This document shows, in pieces, positions 1 through 7,490 of a DNA stretch of 18,525 nucleotides (position 1 is the first letter of the stretch; each line of letters begins with the position of its first letter). The position numbers were made by a program, and so were the translations under genes. Origin of the DNA: DALYLB01 sp046154695. Lineage in GTDB: Bacteria; Acidobacteriota; Blastocatellia; RBC074. Under the pieces are notes generated by a model that was not told the origin of the DNA, did not search any database, and saw nothing but the letters and a program-made list of their open reading frames with translations. Location: contig JBJXFI010000064.1 in the NCBI GenBank assembly GCA_046154695.1, positions 1 through 18,525 on the forward strand, written 5' to 3'.

Positions 1-474
<474 letters not shown>

Positions 475-497
475 CCGCTATTTGAAGGAGAAAACGT

Positions 498-1037
498 ATG
501 ATCAAGCTGAAAGTAAATGGCAAGAACCAGCAATTTGATGGCGATCCTGAAATGCCGTTGCTCTGGTATTTACGGGATGAAATCTCCCTCAAAGGCACGA
601 AGTTCGGCTGCGGCATGGGCCTGTGCGGCGCATGTACCATTCATCTGAATGGCAGCCCTGTGCGCGCGTGCCTGACGCCGGTGTCGGCTGCGGCGAATAA
701 GTCCGTCACGACGATTGAAGGGCTTTCTGCTGAAGGCACGCATCCCGTGCAAGTTGCCTGGCAGGACCTCGACGTGCCGCAATGCGGCTACTGCCAGGCC
801 GGACAGATTATGTCGGCGTGCGCATTGCTGGTGAAAAAAGCCAGGCCCACGGATGCGGACATCGACACGGCCATGAACGGAAACCTGTGCCGCTGCGGGA
901 CCTATCTGCGCATACGCGAGGCCATTCATAAAGCCGCCCAACTGACTGCTTCAAATGCGGCCAAACCCGCCAAATCAGGCGCGAAGGCTTCAGGCGCAGG
1001 AGCAAACCGATTGCCCCGCAAAGGCGGCAATAAATAA
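498..1037 (+). CDS. 2Fe-2S small subunit of molybdenum hydroxylase (isoquinoline 1-oxidoreductase alpha type)
   Basis: A 179-residue protein with the two cluster-binding patterns of this family. The plant-ferredoxin-type domain has C38, C43, C46 and C58 (motif CGMGLCGAC), and the helical second domain has C96, C99, C131 and C133 (motifs CGYCQAGQ and CRCG). It accepts electrons from the Mo cofactor of the large subunit encoded just upstream. A good ribosome site (GAAGGAG) sits 7 bases before the ATG. Family members are usually about 150-160 residues; here about 25 extra residues rich in Ala, Lys and Gly follow the second cluster domain and look disordered. The order is large subunit then small subunit, within one transcription unit. 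No export signal is seen; any transport would have to be together with the large subunit, which is not complete here. Confidence 0.93.
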   Translation: MIKLKVNGKNQQFDGDPEMPLLWYLRDEISLKGTKFGCGMGLCGACTIHLNGSPVRACLTPVSAAANKSVTTIEGLSAEGTHPVQVAWQDLDVPQCGYCQAGQIMSACALLVKKARPTDADIDTAMNGNLCRCGTYLRIREAIHKAAQLTASNAAKPAKSGAKASGAGANRLPRKGGNK

Positions 1038-1051
1038 GGAGAGATGCCCTC

Positions 1052-1372
1052 ATGAAATTTTTATTTTCGTTTGTGTTGCTTTGCAATTTCGCTTTGCTGC
1101 CGATCGTGGACGGCATGAGGGAAATGTTGCAGGAAATTTCCCTGGAGAATGGCCGCGTCGTGCAATCGAACTATCATGCGCGCCCGCTGGTGAGAATGTC
1201 GCAAACGCCGCCCATCGAAGTGAATTTCCTGAAATCCAATAACTCGCCGACGGGCCTGGGCGAACCGGCCTAGCCGCCGATCCTGCCCGCCGTTTGCAAC
1301 GCGATTTTCACAGCGACGGGCGAACGCATTCGAACCTTGCCGATCACGAAGCAGGGCTTTCGCTTTGCGTAA
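1052..1372 (+). pseudogene. Signal-peptide start fused to a broken copy of the Mo-hydroxylase large-subunit tail
   Basis: The frame opens with a hydrophobic, signal-peptide-like stretch (MKFLFSFVLLCNFALLPIV) and then, from VDG on, continues as a second copy of the C-terminal tail encoded at 208-474. By hand alignment about 75% of the roughly 90 residues are identical. An in-frame TAG at 1271-1273 falls just after the GLGEPA motif. Past it the same frame stays homologous for another 32 codons, ending in the equivalent TAA at 1370-1372. The copy lacks the Mo-cofactor binding body of the subunit and cannot be an enzyme. A good ribosome site (AAGGAG, overlapping the stop of the small-subunit gene) precedes the ATG, so a 73-residue product could still be made. 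The likely history is an internal deletion in a paralogous large-subunit gene or a recombination between two genes, followed by decay. Confidence 0.85.
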
Positions 1373-1393
1373 AAAATAAAGAAAATAGGAAGG

Positions 1394-1480
<87 letters not shown>

Positions 1481-1512
1481 TATGGTGGAGGGAACGCGCC
1501 AAAAGCGCGGCC

Positions 1513-1542
1513 ATCGTAGCACGCGGTCCGGGGGATTTCCAA
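1513..1542 (-). promoter_or_regulatory. Probable promoter of tRNA-Ser
   Basis: On the minus strand TTGGAA (1542-1537) and TACGAT (1518-1513) are separated by 18 bases, matching the sigma-70 consensus at 4 of 6 positions each. They lie about 34 bases upstream of the mature tRNA 5' end, leaving a short leader to be removed by RNase P. Confidence 0.5.
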
Positions 1543-1558
1543 CAATGTTTCCAGCGCC

Positions 1559-1587
1559 TTGCGGGTTTCAGACCGGAAGGCTAGTAT
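1559..1587 (+). promoter_or_regulatory. Tentative promoter of the TIM-barrel gene
   Basis: TTGCGG (1559-1564) and TAGTAT (1582-1587) are spaced by 17 bases, with 3 and 4 consensus matches. Transcription would begin near 1594, about 30 bases before the first ATG. The match is modest. Confidence 0.3.
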
Positions 1588-1623
1588 GCGCGCGATTTGG
1601 CTTAAAAATATCGAGAGGGGGCG

Positions 1624-2553
1624 ATGCGCATGCGACAATCCACAAGACGGCAATTCATCGGTTCGATGGCGGGGGCGATGGCCTTGCCCGCGGCGCTTCG
1701 GGGCGCGGGCAAGGCCGTGCGCCTGCCGCTGGCGTTCTCGACGCTCGGATGTCCGAAATGGGACTGGAGAAAGATCCTCGACCAGGCGTCGGAGCACGGC
1801 TATGCGGCGCTGGAGCTGCGCGGGCTGCTCAACGAGATGGACCTGGCGAAATCGCCGCAGTTCACCGGCGCGAAGCTCAAGGAGAGCCTTCGGGATCTCG
1901 CGGCGCTCGGATTGAAGATCTCCGATCTGGGGGCGTCGGCGAGACTGGGAGAGCGCGATCCCGCGAAGCGCCCGGCGCAACTGGACGAGGCGCGGCGGTT
2001 CATCGATCTCGCGCACGAGCTGAAATCGCCCTATGTGCGGGTCTTCGGGGGGAAGCTGCTGCCGGGGCAGACGATGGAGGACGCAACCGCCCGGATCATC
2101 GCCGGCTTTCACGAATTGCACGCGCATGCGAAATCGGGCGGGGTCGTTCTGCTGATCGAGTCGCACGATGAATTCGTCACCTCCCCCTCGCTGCGGGCCA
2201 TCCTCGAAGGGGCGAACCGTCCGACGGCGGCGCTGCTCTGGGACGCCCATCACACGGCGGTCGCGGGCGAGGCGCCGGCGGAGACCTATAAACAGCTCGG
2301 GAAGTATGTGCGCCACACACACCTCAAGGATTCCCGCCCCGCCGCGACGGGCCGCGAATACGTGCTGACCGGAGACGGGCGGATTCCCATCCGCGAGACC
2401 GTCAAGGTGCTGGCCGCCGCGGGGTACAAGGGCTATTACTGTTTTGAATGGGAGAAGCGCTGGCATGCGGAGATCCCCGATCCCGAAATCGCCATTCCGC
2501 ATTACGCCAAAGTCATGCGGGCGTATCTGGCCGAAGCCGGCGTGAAAGCGTAA
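1624..2553 (+). CDS. Tat-exported TIM-barrel protein of the sugar phosphate isomerase/epimerase (xylose isomerase-like) family
   Basis: A 309-residue protein beginning with a twin-arginine signal (STRRQFIGSMAGAMALPAAL, residues 6-25), so it is probably exported folded to the periplasm. The rest fits the xylose isomerase-like / AP endonuclease 2 TIM barrel. Candidate metal ligands are E179 in LLIESHDEF, D207 in LLWDAHH, H231/H233 in HTHLKD and E275 in CFEWEKRW, at the strand ends where this family binds a divalent metal. Related enzymes isomerise or epimerise sugars or related hydroxy-compounds; the substrate here is unknown. The start is uncertain by two codons: ATG 1624 lies very close to the GAGAGGGG ribosome site at 1613-1620, and ATG 1630 has more usual spacing. 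It stands alone, with divergent tRNA-Ser before it. Confidence 0.9.
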   Translation: MRMRQSTRRQFIGSMAGAMALPAALRGAGKAVRLPLAFSTLGCPKWDWRKILDQASEHGYAALELRGLLNEMDLAKSPQFTGAKLKESLRDLAALGLKISDLGASARLGERDPAKRPAQLDEARRFIDLAHELKSPYVRVFGGKLLPGQTMEDATARIIAGFHELHAHAKSGGVVLLIESHDEFVTSPSLRAILEGANRPTAALLWDAHHTAVAGEAPAETYKQLGKYVRHTHLKDSRPAATGREYVLTGDGRIPIRETVKVLAAAGYKGYYCFEWEKRWHAEIPDPEIAIPHYAKVMRAYLAEAGVKA

Positions 2554-2621
2554 CCCGATTCCGTCAAACTCGTCACAATGTGCCCACGAACCAGAAACCG
2601 CCAGACACAGGAGGATCAAAG

Positions 2622-3509
2622 ATGCAGCCCATGAGTCGTCCGGAAGTTCGTTGGGGAGAGTGGATCGGCGCCGGCTGGCAGATGTTCGTCGACAGATGGC
2701 AGGTCTGGGTCCTGCAGATGCTGATTATGTTCGCGCTCTTCGCGGTCCCGTTGGTCCCGTTTTACGGGATGATGTTCGCCGCGCAGCTTGGCGCGGCGCA
2801 ATCGGGCGCTCCTCCCGAGCCGCCGGTCTTCATGATTCCATTCATGTTTATCATGGTCCCGCTGATGATAGGGGGAATGGCCTTTCTGTGGGCGGGGTTC
2901 TGGAAGACGGCGCTGAAGCAGGTGCGCGGCGAGCCGATCTCTGTGCGGGATATGTTCTCGGGCGGGGATGTCTTTCTGCGGGTGGTCGGCGCGATCATCG
3001 CGGTCGGCATCCTGACGCTCATCGGAGCCATCGCATGCATTCTTCCGGCCTTCGCGGTGATGGGAATGCTCTTCTTCACGCTTCCGATCCTCATCGACAA
3101 GGACCTGGATATTTCGAGCGCGATCTCGATGAGTTATGAACTGACCAAGCAGAACTGGCTGATGTTCACGCTCTTCGCGCTTGTGGTTTCGATTCTGGCC
3201 TCGATCGGCCAGGTGGCCTGCTATGTCGGGCTGCTGGTCACCTATCCGCTGCAGTTCACGATTGTGGCGGCCGCCTACCGCGATCTCTTCGGGGTGTCGG
3301 GCCGGCAGATGGTTGCCGCCTATCCGGAGCCGCCCAATTACGCCGAGCAGCCCTGGGCCTCGCGGATTCCGGATCAGCCCATCGCGCCGCCGTCGCCGCC
3401 GCCGTCGGTCGTCGAGTCGCCGACAATGCCGTTCTGCCCGAACTGCCGCACGCCGATCACGCGCGTCTCGCGTTTCTGCAACCAGTGCGGCTCTCCGCTC
3501 GATCTCTAA
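2622..3509 (+). CDS. Polytopic membrane protein with C-terminal zinc ribbon
   Basis: A 295-residue protein whose start is fixed by a near-perfect AGGAGG ribosome site 7 bases before the ATG. Hydrophobic segments lie at about residues 28-50, 69-92, 118-157 (probably two helices) and 177-215, giving an integral membrane protein with four to six helices. A Pro-rich linker (about 236-268) leads to a C-terminal zinc ribbon with C272, C275, C286 and C289 (C-x2-C-x10-C-x2-C), presumably cytoplasmic. The membrane part resembles uncharacterised families with a short MSYELTKQNW-type motif between helices, as in DUF-type proteins often annotated only as membrane proteins. I do not recognise a specific function. 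It follows the TIM-barrel gene by 68 bases and may be co-transcribed. The convergent EI24-like gene on the other strand is another membrane protein. Confidence 0.85.
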   Translation: MQPMSRPEVRWGEWIGAGWQMFVDRWQVWVLQMLIMFALFAVPLVPFYGMMFAAQLGAAQSGAPPEPPVFMIPFMFIMVPLMIGGMAFLWAGFWKTALKQVRGEPISVRDMFSGGDVFLRVVGAIIAVGILTLIGAIACILPAFAVMGMLFFTLPILIDKDLDISSAISMSYELTKQNWLMFTLFALVVSILASIGQVACYVGLLVTYPLQFTIVAAAYRDLFGVSGRQMVAAYPEPPNYAEQPWASRIPDQPIAPPSPPPSVVESPTMPFCPNCRTPITRVSRFCNQCGSPLDL

Positions 3510-3516
3510 TCCCGAC

Positions 3517-3564
3517 GATGGAGGCGGCGCGCGCCGGTCTCACGGCTCGCGCGCCGCCTCCATC
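3517..3564. terminator. 17-bp perfect palindrome between convergent genes
   Basis: Arms 3517-3533 and 3548-3564 are exact reverse complements (17 bp, very GC-rich) around a 14-base loop. It starts 7 bases after the stop of the plus-strand membrane protein gene. Its right arm lies inside the last codons of the minus-strand EI24-like gene. No T-run follows on either side, so it would act as a hairpin block or transcript 3'-end protector for both genes rather than a textbook intrinsic terminator. Confidence 0.6.
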
Positions 3565-4295
3565 GCATCGGTCAGCAAGGTCGCGCCGATCACGCTGACC
3601 GGCAGGGAGATCAGGTTGACCACCGGAATCAGCAGCATCGCATAGGCCGCGCAGCCGAATCCGATCGTCAGCGCCTTGTTGCGCATGACGACGCGGAGCT
3701 TCGTCCCGAACGGCAATCCTCTCGCCGAAAGCGGCACATCCATAAAATCCAGCCCGCACAGCAGCACGGCGATCAGCACGCCCAGCGGCACGCCCACGGG
3801 CGGGAAGGCGAGTCCGAGCAGAATCGAGGCCCCGCCGATGAGCAGGTGAAGCGCGGCCATCTTCGCGCCGTCCAGGATCGCCCGCCGCCAGTCCTGCCCC
3901 GCGGACCACGCACCGCCCGTGCCGAGCTGATGCGTCTTTCGACTGAGCGCCTCGGCGAACGGCGCGAGCAGCACACGGGCGAGCGGCAGATAGAGAAAAT
4001 ATCCGGCCAGCGCGCCGAGCAGAAAGGCGATCCCCGTCACGTACGGGCGAAGATCCGACGCCGCCGCCTCTCCCAGAATCGGCGAGAGCAGGAACTCCGC
4101 GAGAAACCGGCTCAGCAGCAGCGCGGATCCGACCGCCAGCCCGAGCAACATCAGGATCGTCGCCGCGATCGGAATCAACGAAAGGGCGAGCAGCGAGGGG
4201 TGGCGAAAGAGCATTCCCAGCCCGGCGAGGAAGAATCGGATTCCCCATATAAAGTGGCCGGCGGCGCCCGCCTTTTCGGGGTTGTATTCACGCAA
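3540..4295 (-). CDS. EI24/CysZ-family membrane protein
   Basis: A 251-residue protein with several hydrophobic helices, about 36-63, 85-110, 142-180 and 210-240, and the arrangement of the EI24 domain family that includes the CysZ sulfate permease of E. coli. Family-like features are the N-terminal FFLAGLGMLFRHPSLLALSL segment and the C-terminal LIPVVNLISLPVSVIGATLL stretch. Bacterial members are annotated as sulfate transporters or simply EI24-domain proteins, and a transport role for this one is not shown. The start is a TTG with GAGGG 9 bases upstream; this ribosome site overlaps the TGA stop of the lipoprotein gene before it (11 bases between the genes), so translation is probably coupled. 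The final codons form half of the palindrome at 3517-3564. Confidence 0.82.
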   Translation of the reverse strand: MREYNPEKAGAAGHFIWGIRFFLAGLGMLFRHPSLLALSLIPIAATILMLLGLAVGSALLLSRFLAEFLLSPILGEAAASDLRPYVTGIAFLLGALAGYFLYLPLARVLLAPFAEALSRKTHQLGTGGAWSAGQDWRRAILDGAKMAALHLLIGGASILLGLAFPPVGVPLGVLIAVLLCGLDFMDVPLSARGLPFGTKLRVVMRNKALTIGFGCAAYAMLLIPVVNLISLPVSVIGATLLTDAMEAAREP

Positions 4296-4306
4296 GGCTC
4301 AGTCCC

Positions 4307-4873
4307 TCAGCGCACCCCGACGGGAACGCTCGCCGACGACCCTCCGCCCGTGATCGCCAGCGTCATTCCACCGAGGCCGGTCGTTCCGCGGGGCGCCTGA
4401 TAGAAGAGAATGCCGCGCCGCTCTTCGCCGGCCGCGAGCGCGCCCCGGCGGTCGAGCGAGACGGCGTCATAATCCTCCCGCGTTCGCTCGCGCGCGGCGA
4501 GCGTGTAAAAGCTGTTCCCGTAATATTTCATCACCACCTTCAGGGCCGCCCGCGGCGCGAGCGGCTTCCGGCCGCGGCCGCTTCCATCCCGCAACTCGAA
4601 TCCCAACCGATCCAGATCCACCGCACCGCTCGTCCTGTTGATCAGCCTCACGTCGACCGCGATCACGCCGGCCAGCGGCAGATTGGCTGAAAATCGCTCG
4701 AGCGCCTCGTCCCCTTCCAGCGCCATCGCTCCCACATTCAATCCCGCCGCCGCCCCCGTCGTGGCCTCCGGCGCCGAAGCCGAAGGCAGCGGCGCCACGT
4801 TATACAGCCGGCCGCCGCACCCCGCCAGCAGCAGACAAAGAAGAACCGGATGGAGATATGCTTTCCCGCTCAT
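4307..4873 (-). CDS. Small lipoprotein of unknown function
   Basis: A 188-residue protein with a type II signal sequence: charged start, hydrophobic core, and lipobox LLAGC with the lipid-anchored Cys at position 19. The mature part has no domain I recognise. It reads as a mainly beta protein (for example GVIAVDVRLINRTSGAVDLD and GMTLAITGGG), as in immunoglobulin-like or DUF4352-like outer-membrane accessory lipoproteins. I chose ATG 4873 rather than the in-frame TTG at 4882 because a promoter -10 candidate covers the TTG and because the ATG gives a normal signal peptide. No ribosome site precedes the ATG. It is the first gene of a two-gene minus-strand operon with the EI24-like membrane protein. 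Confidence 0.78.
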   Translation of the reverse strand: MSGKAYLHPVLLCLLLAGCGGRLYNVAPLPSASAPEATTGAAAGLNVGAMALEGDEALERFSANLPLAGVIAVDVRLINRTSGAVDLDRLGFELRDGSGRGRKPLAPRAALKVVMKYYGNSFYTLAARERTREDYDAVSLDRRGALAAGEERRGILFYQAPRGTTGLGGMTLAITGGGSSASVPVGVR

Positions 4874-4880
4874 GCCGCGC

Positions 4881-4910
4881 AATGTAGTTGCCCGGCCGCG
4901 CGCGTGTCAA
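4881..4910 (-). promoter_or_regulatory. Promoter of the lipoprotein gene, possibly leaderless
   Basis: On the minus strand a perfect TTGACA (4910-4905) and TACATT (4886-4881; 4 of 6 matches) are 18 bases apart. Transcription would start near 4874, at or one base before the ATG at 4873, which fits the absence of a ribosome site. Confidence 0.55.
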
Positions 4911-5005
4911 TGATCAATTCGACTGCATTCCGAACCCGCCCCGATTTCCCTCAGCCGTTGCTATGTCCCGCGGTTCTTTGTTAGTCTTTGAGACTTGAAA
5001 TGTTT

Positions 5006-5088
<83 letters not shown>

Positions 5089-5249
5089 CGAACGAACCAG
5101 GTCTCAAATCCCACGCCCATATCGTCATTCGACCTGTTGTCATATCCTTGATTCAGATCATCGATCCGCGAGACCCGGGGGGAATTGCATGGCCGTTCGA
5201 GGCCGGTTTCGTCGAAATCAGGAAAACCAGCGAAGGAAGGTAAAAAGAG

Positions 5250-6692
5250 TTGAAAGTGGAAGTTGCCATCGCCGATGTATCCCAATGCGCGAAAGACCTC
5301 ACGATCGAAGTTCCCGCCGACGAAGTCCGGGCGGAATTTGAGAAGGTCTATGACCTCTACAGCAAAAACGTGAAGGTGCCCGGATTTCGACCGGGCCGCG
5401 TGCCCCGGTCCGTCATCAAACAGCGGTTCAACAAGGAGGTCAAGGACGAGGTCGCGGGCGAGATCGTTCCGCATGCGCTCAAGCATGCGCTGCAGGACCA
5501 CAAGCTGCGGGCCGTGGCCGAGCCTTCCCTGCTCGAACTTTCGCTCGCCGAGGGAGAGCCGCTGAAGTTCACGGCGCGCATCGAGATCCTCGCGGAGTTT
5601 GAACTGGGGCAGTACAAAGGCCTCAAGGCGACCCGGAAGATCGTGAAGGTCCCGATGGAGGAGGAGATCGAAAAGGTCATTCAGTCCTGGCGGGAAGAAC
5701 AGGTCGAGATCGTCCCGGTCGAGGACCGCCCCTCGCAGATGGGAGATATCGTCTCGGTCGATATCGTGGGCAAATATGTCGAGCCCGTGGAACCCGAGGA
5801 CCTGAAGTCCGAAGGTGTGGACATTCAATTGGGCGCCGAGGGCGTCCAGCAGGAGTTCACCGACAATCTGCTCGGCGTCTCGGCGGGCGACACGCGCGAG
5901 TTCCGCGTCGTATATCCGGAGGACTTCTCCTCGGCGGGCCTCGCCGGAAAGACGCTCGATTTCACCGCCACCGTTGTCGCCGTGCGGAAAAAGGAGCTGC
6001 CGGAGCTGGACGATGAGTTCGCCAAGATCTCGGGGCGCGGCGAGACCCTGCAGGAGCTGCGCGAAGGCATCCGCCGCGATATCGAGGAGAAGGAGAAGGC
6101 GCAGAGCGAGGCCGGCTTGCGCGCCGACCTCATCCACCAGTTGCTCGACCTCCATCCGTTCGAGGTCCCTGAATCGCTCGTCATGGAGCAGGCCTACAAT
6201 ATGGCCAACGACTTCGCCAACAATCTCGCTCGCATGGGGCTCCCTCGCCAGTCGATCAAAAACTGGGACTGGGCCTCGCATCTGACCGCGTCCCGCGGAA
6301 GAGCCGCCCAGGATCTGCGCGCCTCGCTGCTCCTCGGTAAAATCGGCTTCGCCGAAAACCTCGCCGTGGCCGAAGAGGAGATTCAAACCGAAATCGATCG
6401 CATCGCCGACAATGCCGGCATGTCCGTCGAAGAGGTCATCGCCAGCTTGACAAAGGAAGACGCGCTTTCTACTATCAAAGCTAGGCTGCTCCATGAAAAA
6501 ACCATTGCTTTCATTATAGATTCCTCGGAAATCATCGAGAGAGAGATCACCGCCGAACAGGCGCGGGCCGAAAAGGAACAGGCGGAACGAGAGCAGGCCG
6601 AGAAGGCGCAGGCCGAACTGGCAGCCCGCGAGGCGGCCGAGAAAGAACAGGCGGAAAGCGCCGTCGAGAGCCAGGCCGCGCAGCAATCTTGA
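5250..6692 (+). CDS. tig: Trigger factor, ribosome-associated chaperone and prolyl isomerase
   Basis: A 480-residue protein. Its N-terminal ribosome-docking domain contains the signature GFRPGRVP (residues 45-52), which binds the 50S protein uL23 near the peptide exit. A PPIase (FKBP-like) domain follows, starting around QMGDIVSVDIVGKYV, then the helical C-terminal substrate-cradling domain. It protects nascent chains in the cytoplasm. The start is TTG with AAGGAAGG 9 bases upstream; no better start in frame gives the usual N-terminus. The last 45 or so residues are a low-complexity Glu/Gln/Ala tail with repeating EQAE-like units, not part of the usual fold and making the protein longer than typical (about 430-450). 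It heads the run tig-clpP-clpX-lon-engB. Confidence 0.97.
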   Translation: MKVEVAIADVSQCAKDLTIEVPADEVRAEFEKVYDLYSKNVKVPGFRPGRVPRSVIKQRFNKEVKDEVAGEIVPHALKHALQDHKLRAVAEPSLLELSLAEGEPLKFTARIEILAEFELGQYKGLKATRKIVKVPMEEEIEKVIQSWREEQVEIVPVEDRPSQMGDIVSVDIVGKYVEPVEPEDLKSEGVDIQLGAEGVQQEFTDNLLGVSAGDTREFRVVYPEDFSSAGLAGKTLDFTATVVAVRKKELPELDDEFAKISGRGETLQELREGIRRDIEEKEKAQSEAGLRADLIHQLLDLHPFEVPESLVMEQAYNMANDFANNLARMGLPRQSIKNWDWASHLTASRGRAAQDLRASLLLGKIGFAENLAVAEEEIQTEIDRIADNAGMSVEEVIASLTKEDALSTIKARLLHEKTIAFIIDSSEIIEREITAEQARAEKEQAEREQAEKAQAELAAREAAEKEQAESAVESQAAQQS

Positions 6693-6727
6693 AGCTCCCT
6701 TGTCCCCGATCCCGATCGATGTGCCAG

Positions 6728-6754
6728 CGCCATTCGTCCGTCGGCGGAATGGCG
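6728..6754 (+). terminator. Hairpin between tig and clpP
   Basis: Arms CGCCATTC (6728-6735) and GAATGGCG (6747-6754) pair perfectly around an 11-base loop, 35 bases after the tig stop. There is no T-run, so it may be a partial terminator or mRNA-processing element rather than a full stop. Confidence 0.4.
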
Positions 6755-6808
6755 TTGGTAACCCAGCCGACAGACGAGCCGACCTCGAACCTTTTACACT
6801 GAATCATT

Positions 6809-7411
6809 ATGATCAATCCACAATCTCATCTCGTGCCTATGGTGGTGGAGCAGACCGCTCGCGGGGAGCGGGCGTTCGACATCTATTCGCGGCTGCTCAA
6901 GGACAATATCATCTTTATCGGGACGCCGATCGACGACACGGTCGCCAATCTGGTCGTCGCCCAGATGCTCTTTCTGGAGTCGGAGGATCCGGACCGGGAG
7001 ATCTCGCTCTATATCAACTCGCCCGGTGGATCGGTGACTTCCGGCATGGCGATCTATGACACGATGCAGTTCGTCAAGTGCCCCGTGACCACGTTCTGCA
7101 TCGGGCAGTGCGCCTCGATGGCGGCGATTCTGCTGACCGCGGGGACGAAGGGCCGCCGGTTCGCGCTGCCGAACTCCCGCATCCTGATTCACCAGCCCCA
7201 CGCGGGCGGGATTTCGGGACAGGCCAGCGACATCAAGATCGCGGCCGAGGAGATCATCCGGCTGCGGGAGCGTCTCAATGAGATCCTGGCCTATCACAGC
7301 GGCAACTCGCTCGAACAGGTCGAGCGGGACGTCGATCGCGACCGCATCATGAGCGCCATGCAGGCCAAGGAATACGGGCTGATCGATCAGGTGATCAAGC
7401 ATCGCGAATAA
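6809..7411 (+). CDS. clpP: ClpP, serine protease subunit of the Clp protease
   Basis: A 200-residue protein that aligns over its whole length with ClpP, beginning with the typical LVPMVVEQTARGERAFDIYSRLL. The catalytic triad is S103 (GQCASMA), H128 (LIHQP) and D178 (DRDRI). The oxyanion and substrate-strand motif SPGGSVTSG is at 71-79. ClpP forms a tetradecameric chamber that degrades proteins fed by ClpX or ClpA. Two details depart from the commonest form: Cys and Ala flank the nucleophile (GQCASMAA instead of GQAASMGA), and one residue is inserted after HQP. No ribosome site is visible before the ATG. The clpX gene lies about 650 bases downstream, with a zinc-finger gene in between. Confidence 0.98.
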   Translation: MINPQSHLVPMVVEQTARGERAFDIYSRLLKDNIIFIGTPIDDTVANLVVAQMLFLESEDPDREISLYINSPGGSVTSGMAIYDTMQFVKCPVTTFCIGQCASMAAILLTAGTKGRRFALPNSRILIHQPHAGGISGQASDIKIAAEEIIRLRERLNEILAYHSGNSLEQVERDVDRDRIMSAMQAKEYGLIDQVIKHRE

Positions 7412-7422
7412 CGCCTTCCCGA

Positions 7423-7455
7423 GCGCCCCGGCGGCTCCCGCTCGCCGCCGGGCGC
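7423..7455 (+). terminator. GC-rich hairpin downstream of clpP
   Basis: GCGCCCCGGCGGC (7423-7435) pairs with GCCGCCGGGCGC (7444-7455), 12 bp with a single bulged C and an 8-base loop, starting 12 bases after the clpP stop. There is no T-run. It could stop, attenuate or stabilise the clpP transcript before the small zinc-finger gene. Confidence 0.5.
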
Positions 7456-7490
7456 CTCGAATGGGATCAACCATTTCTTCAAGCTGATCT

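Noticed and set aside
1271..1273. TAG as a recoded codon (pyrrolysine or readthrough)
   Set aside because: The copy is truncated and lacks the catalytic body of the subunit, so decay is the simpler explanation; no recoding element is visible.
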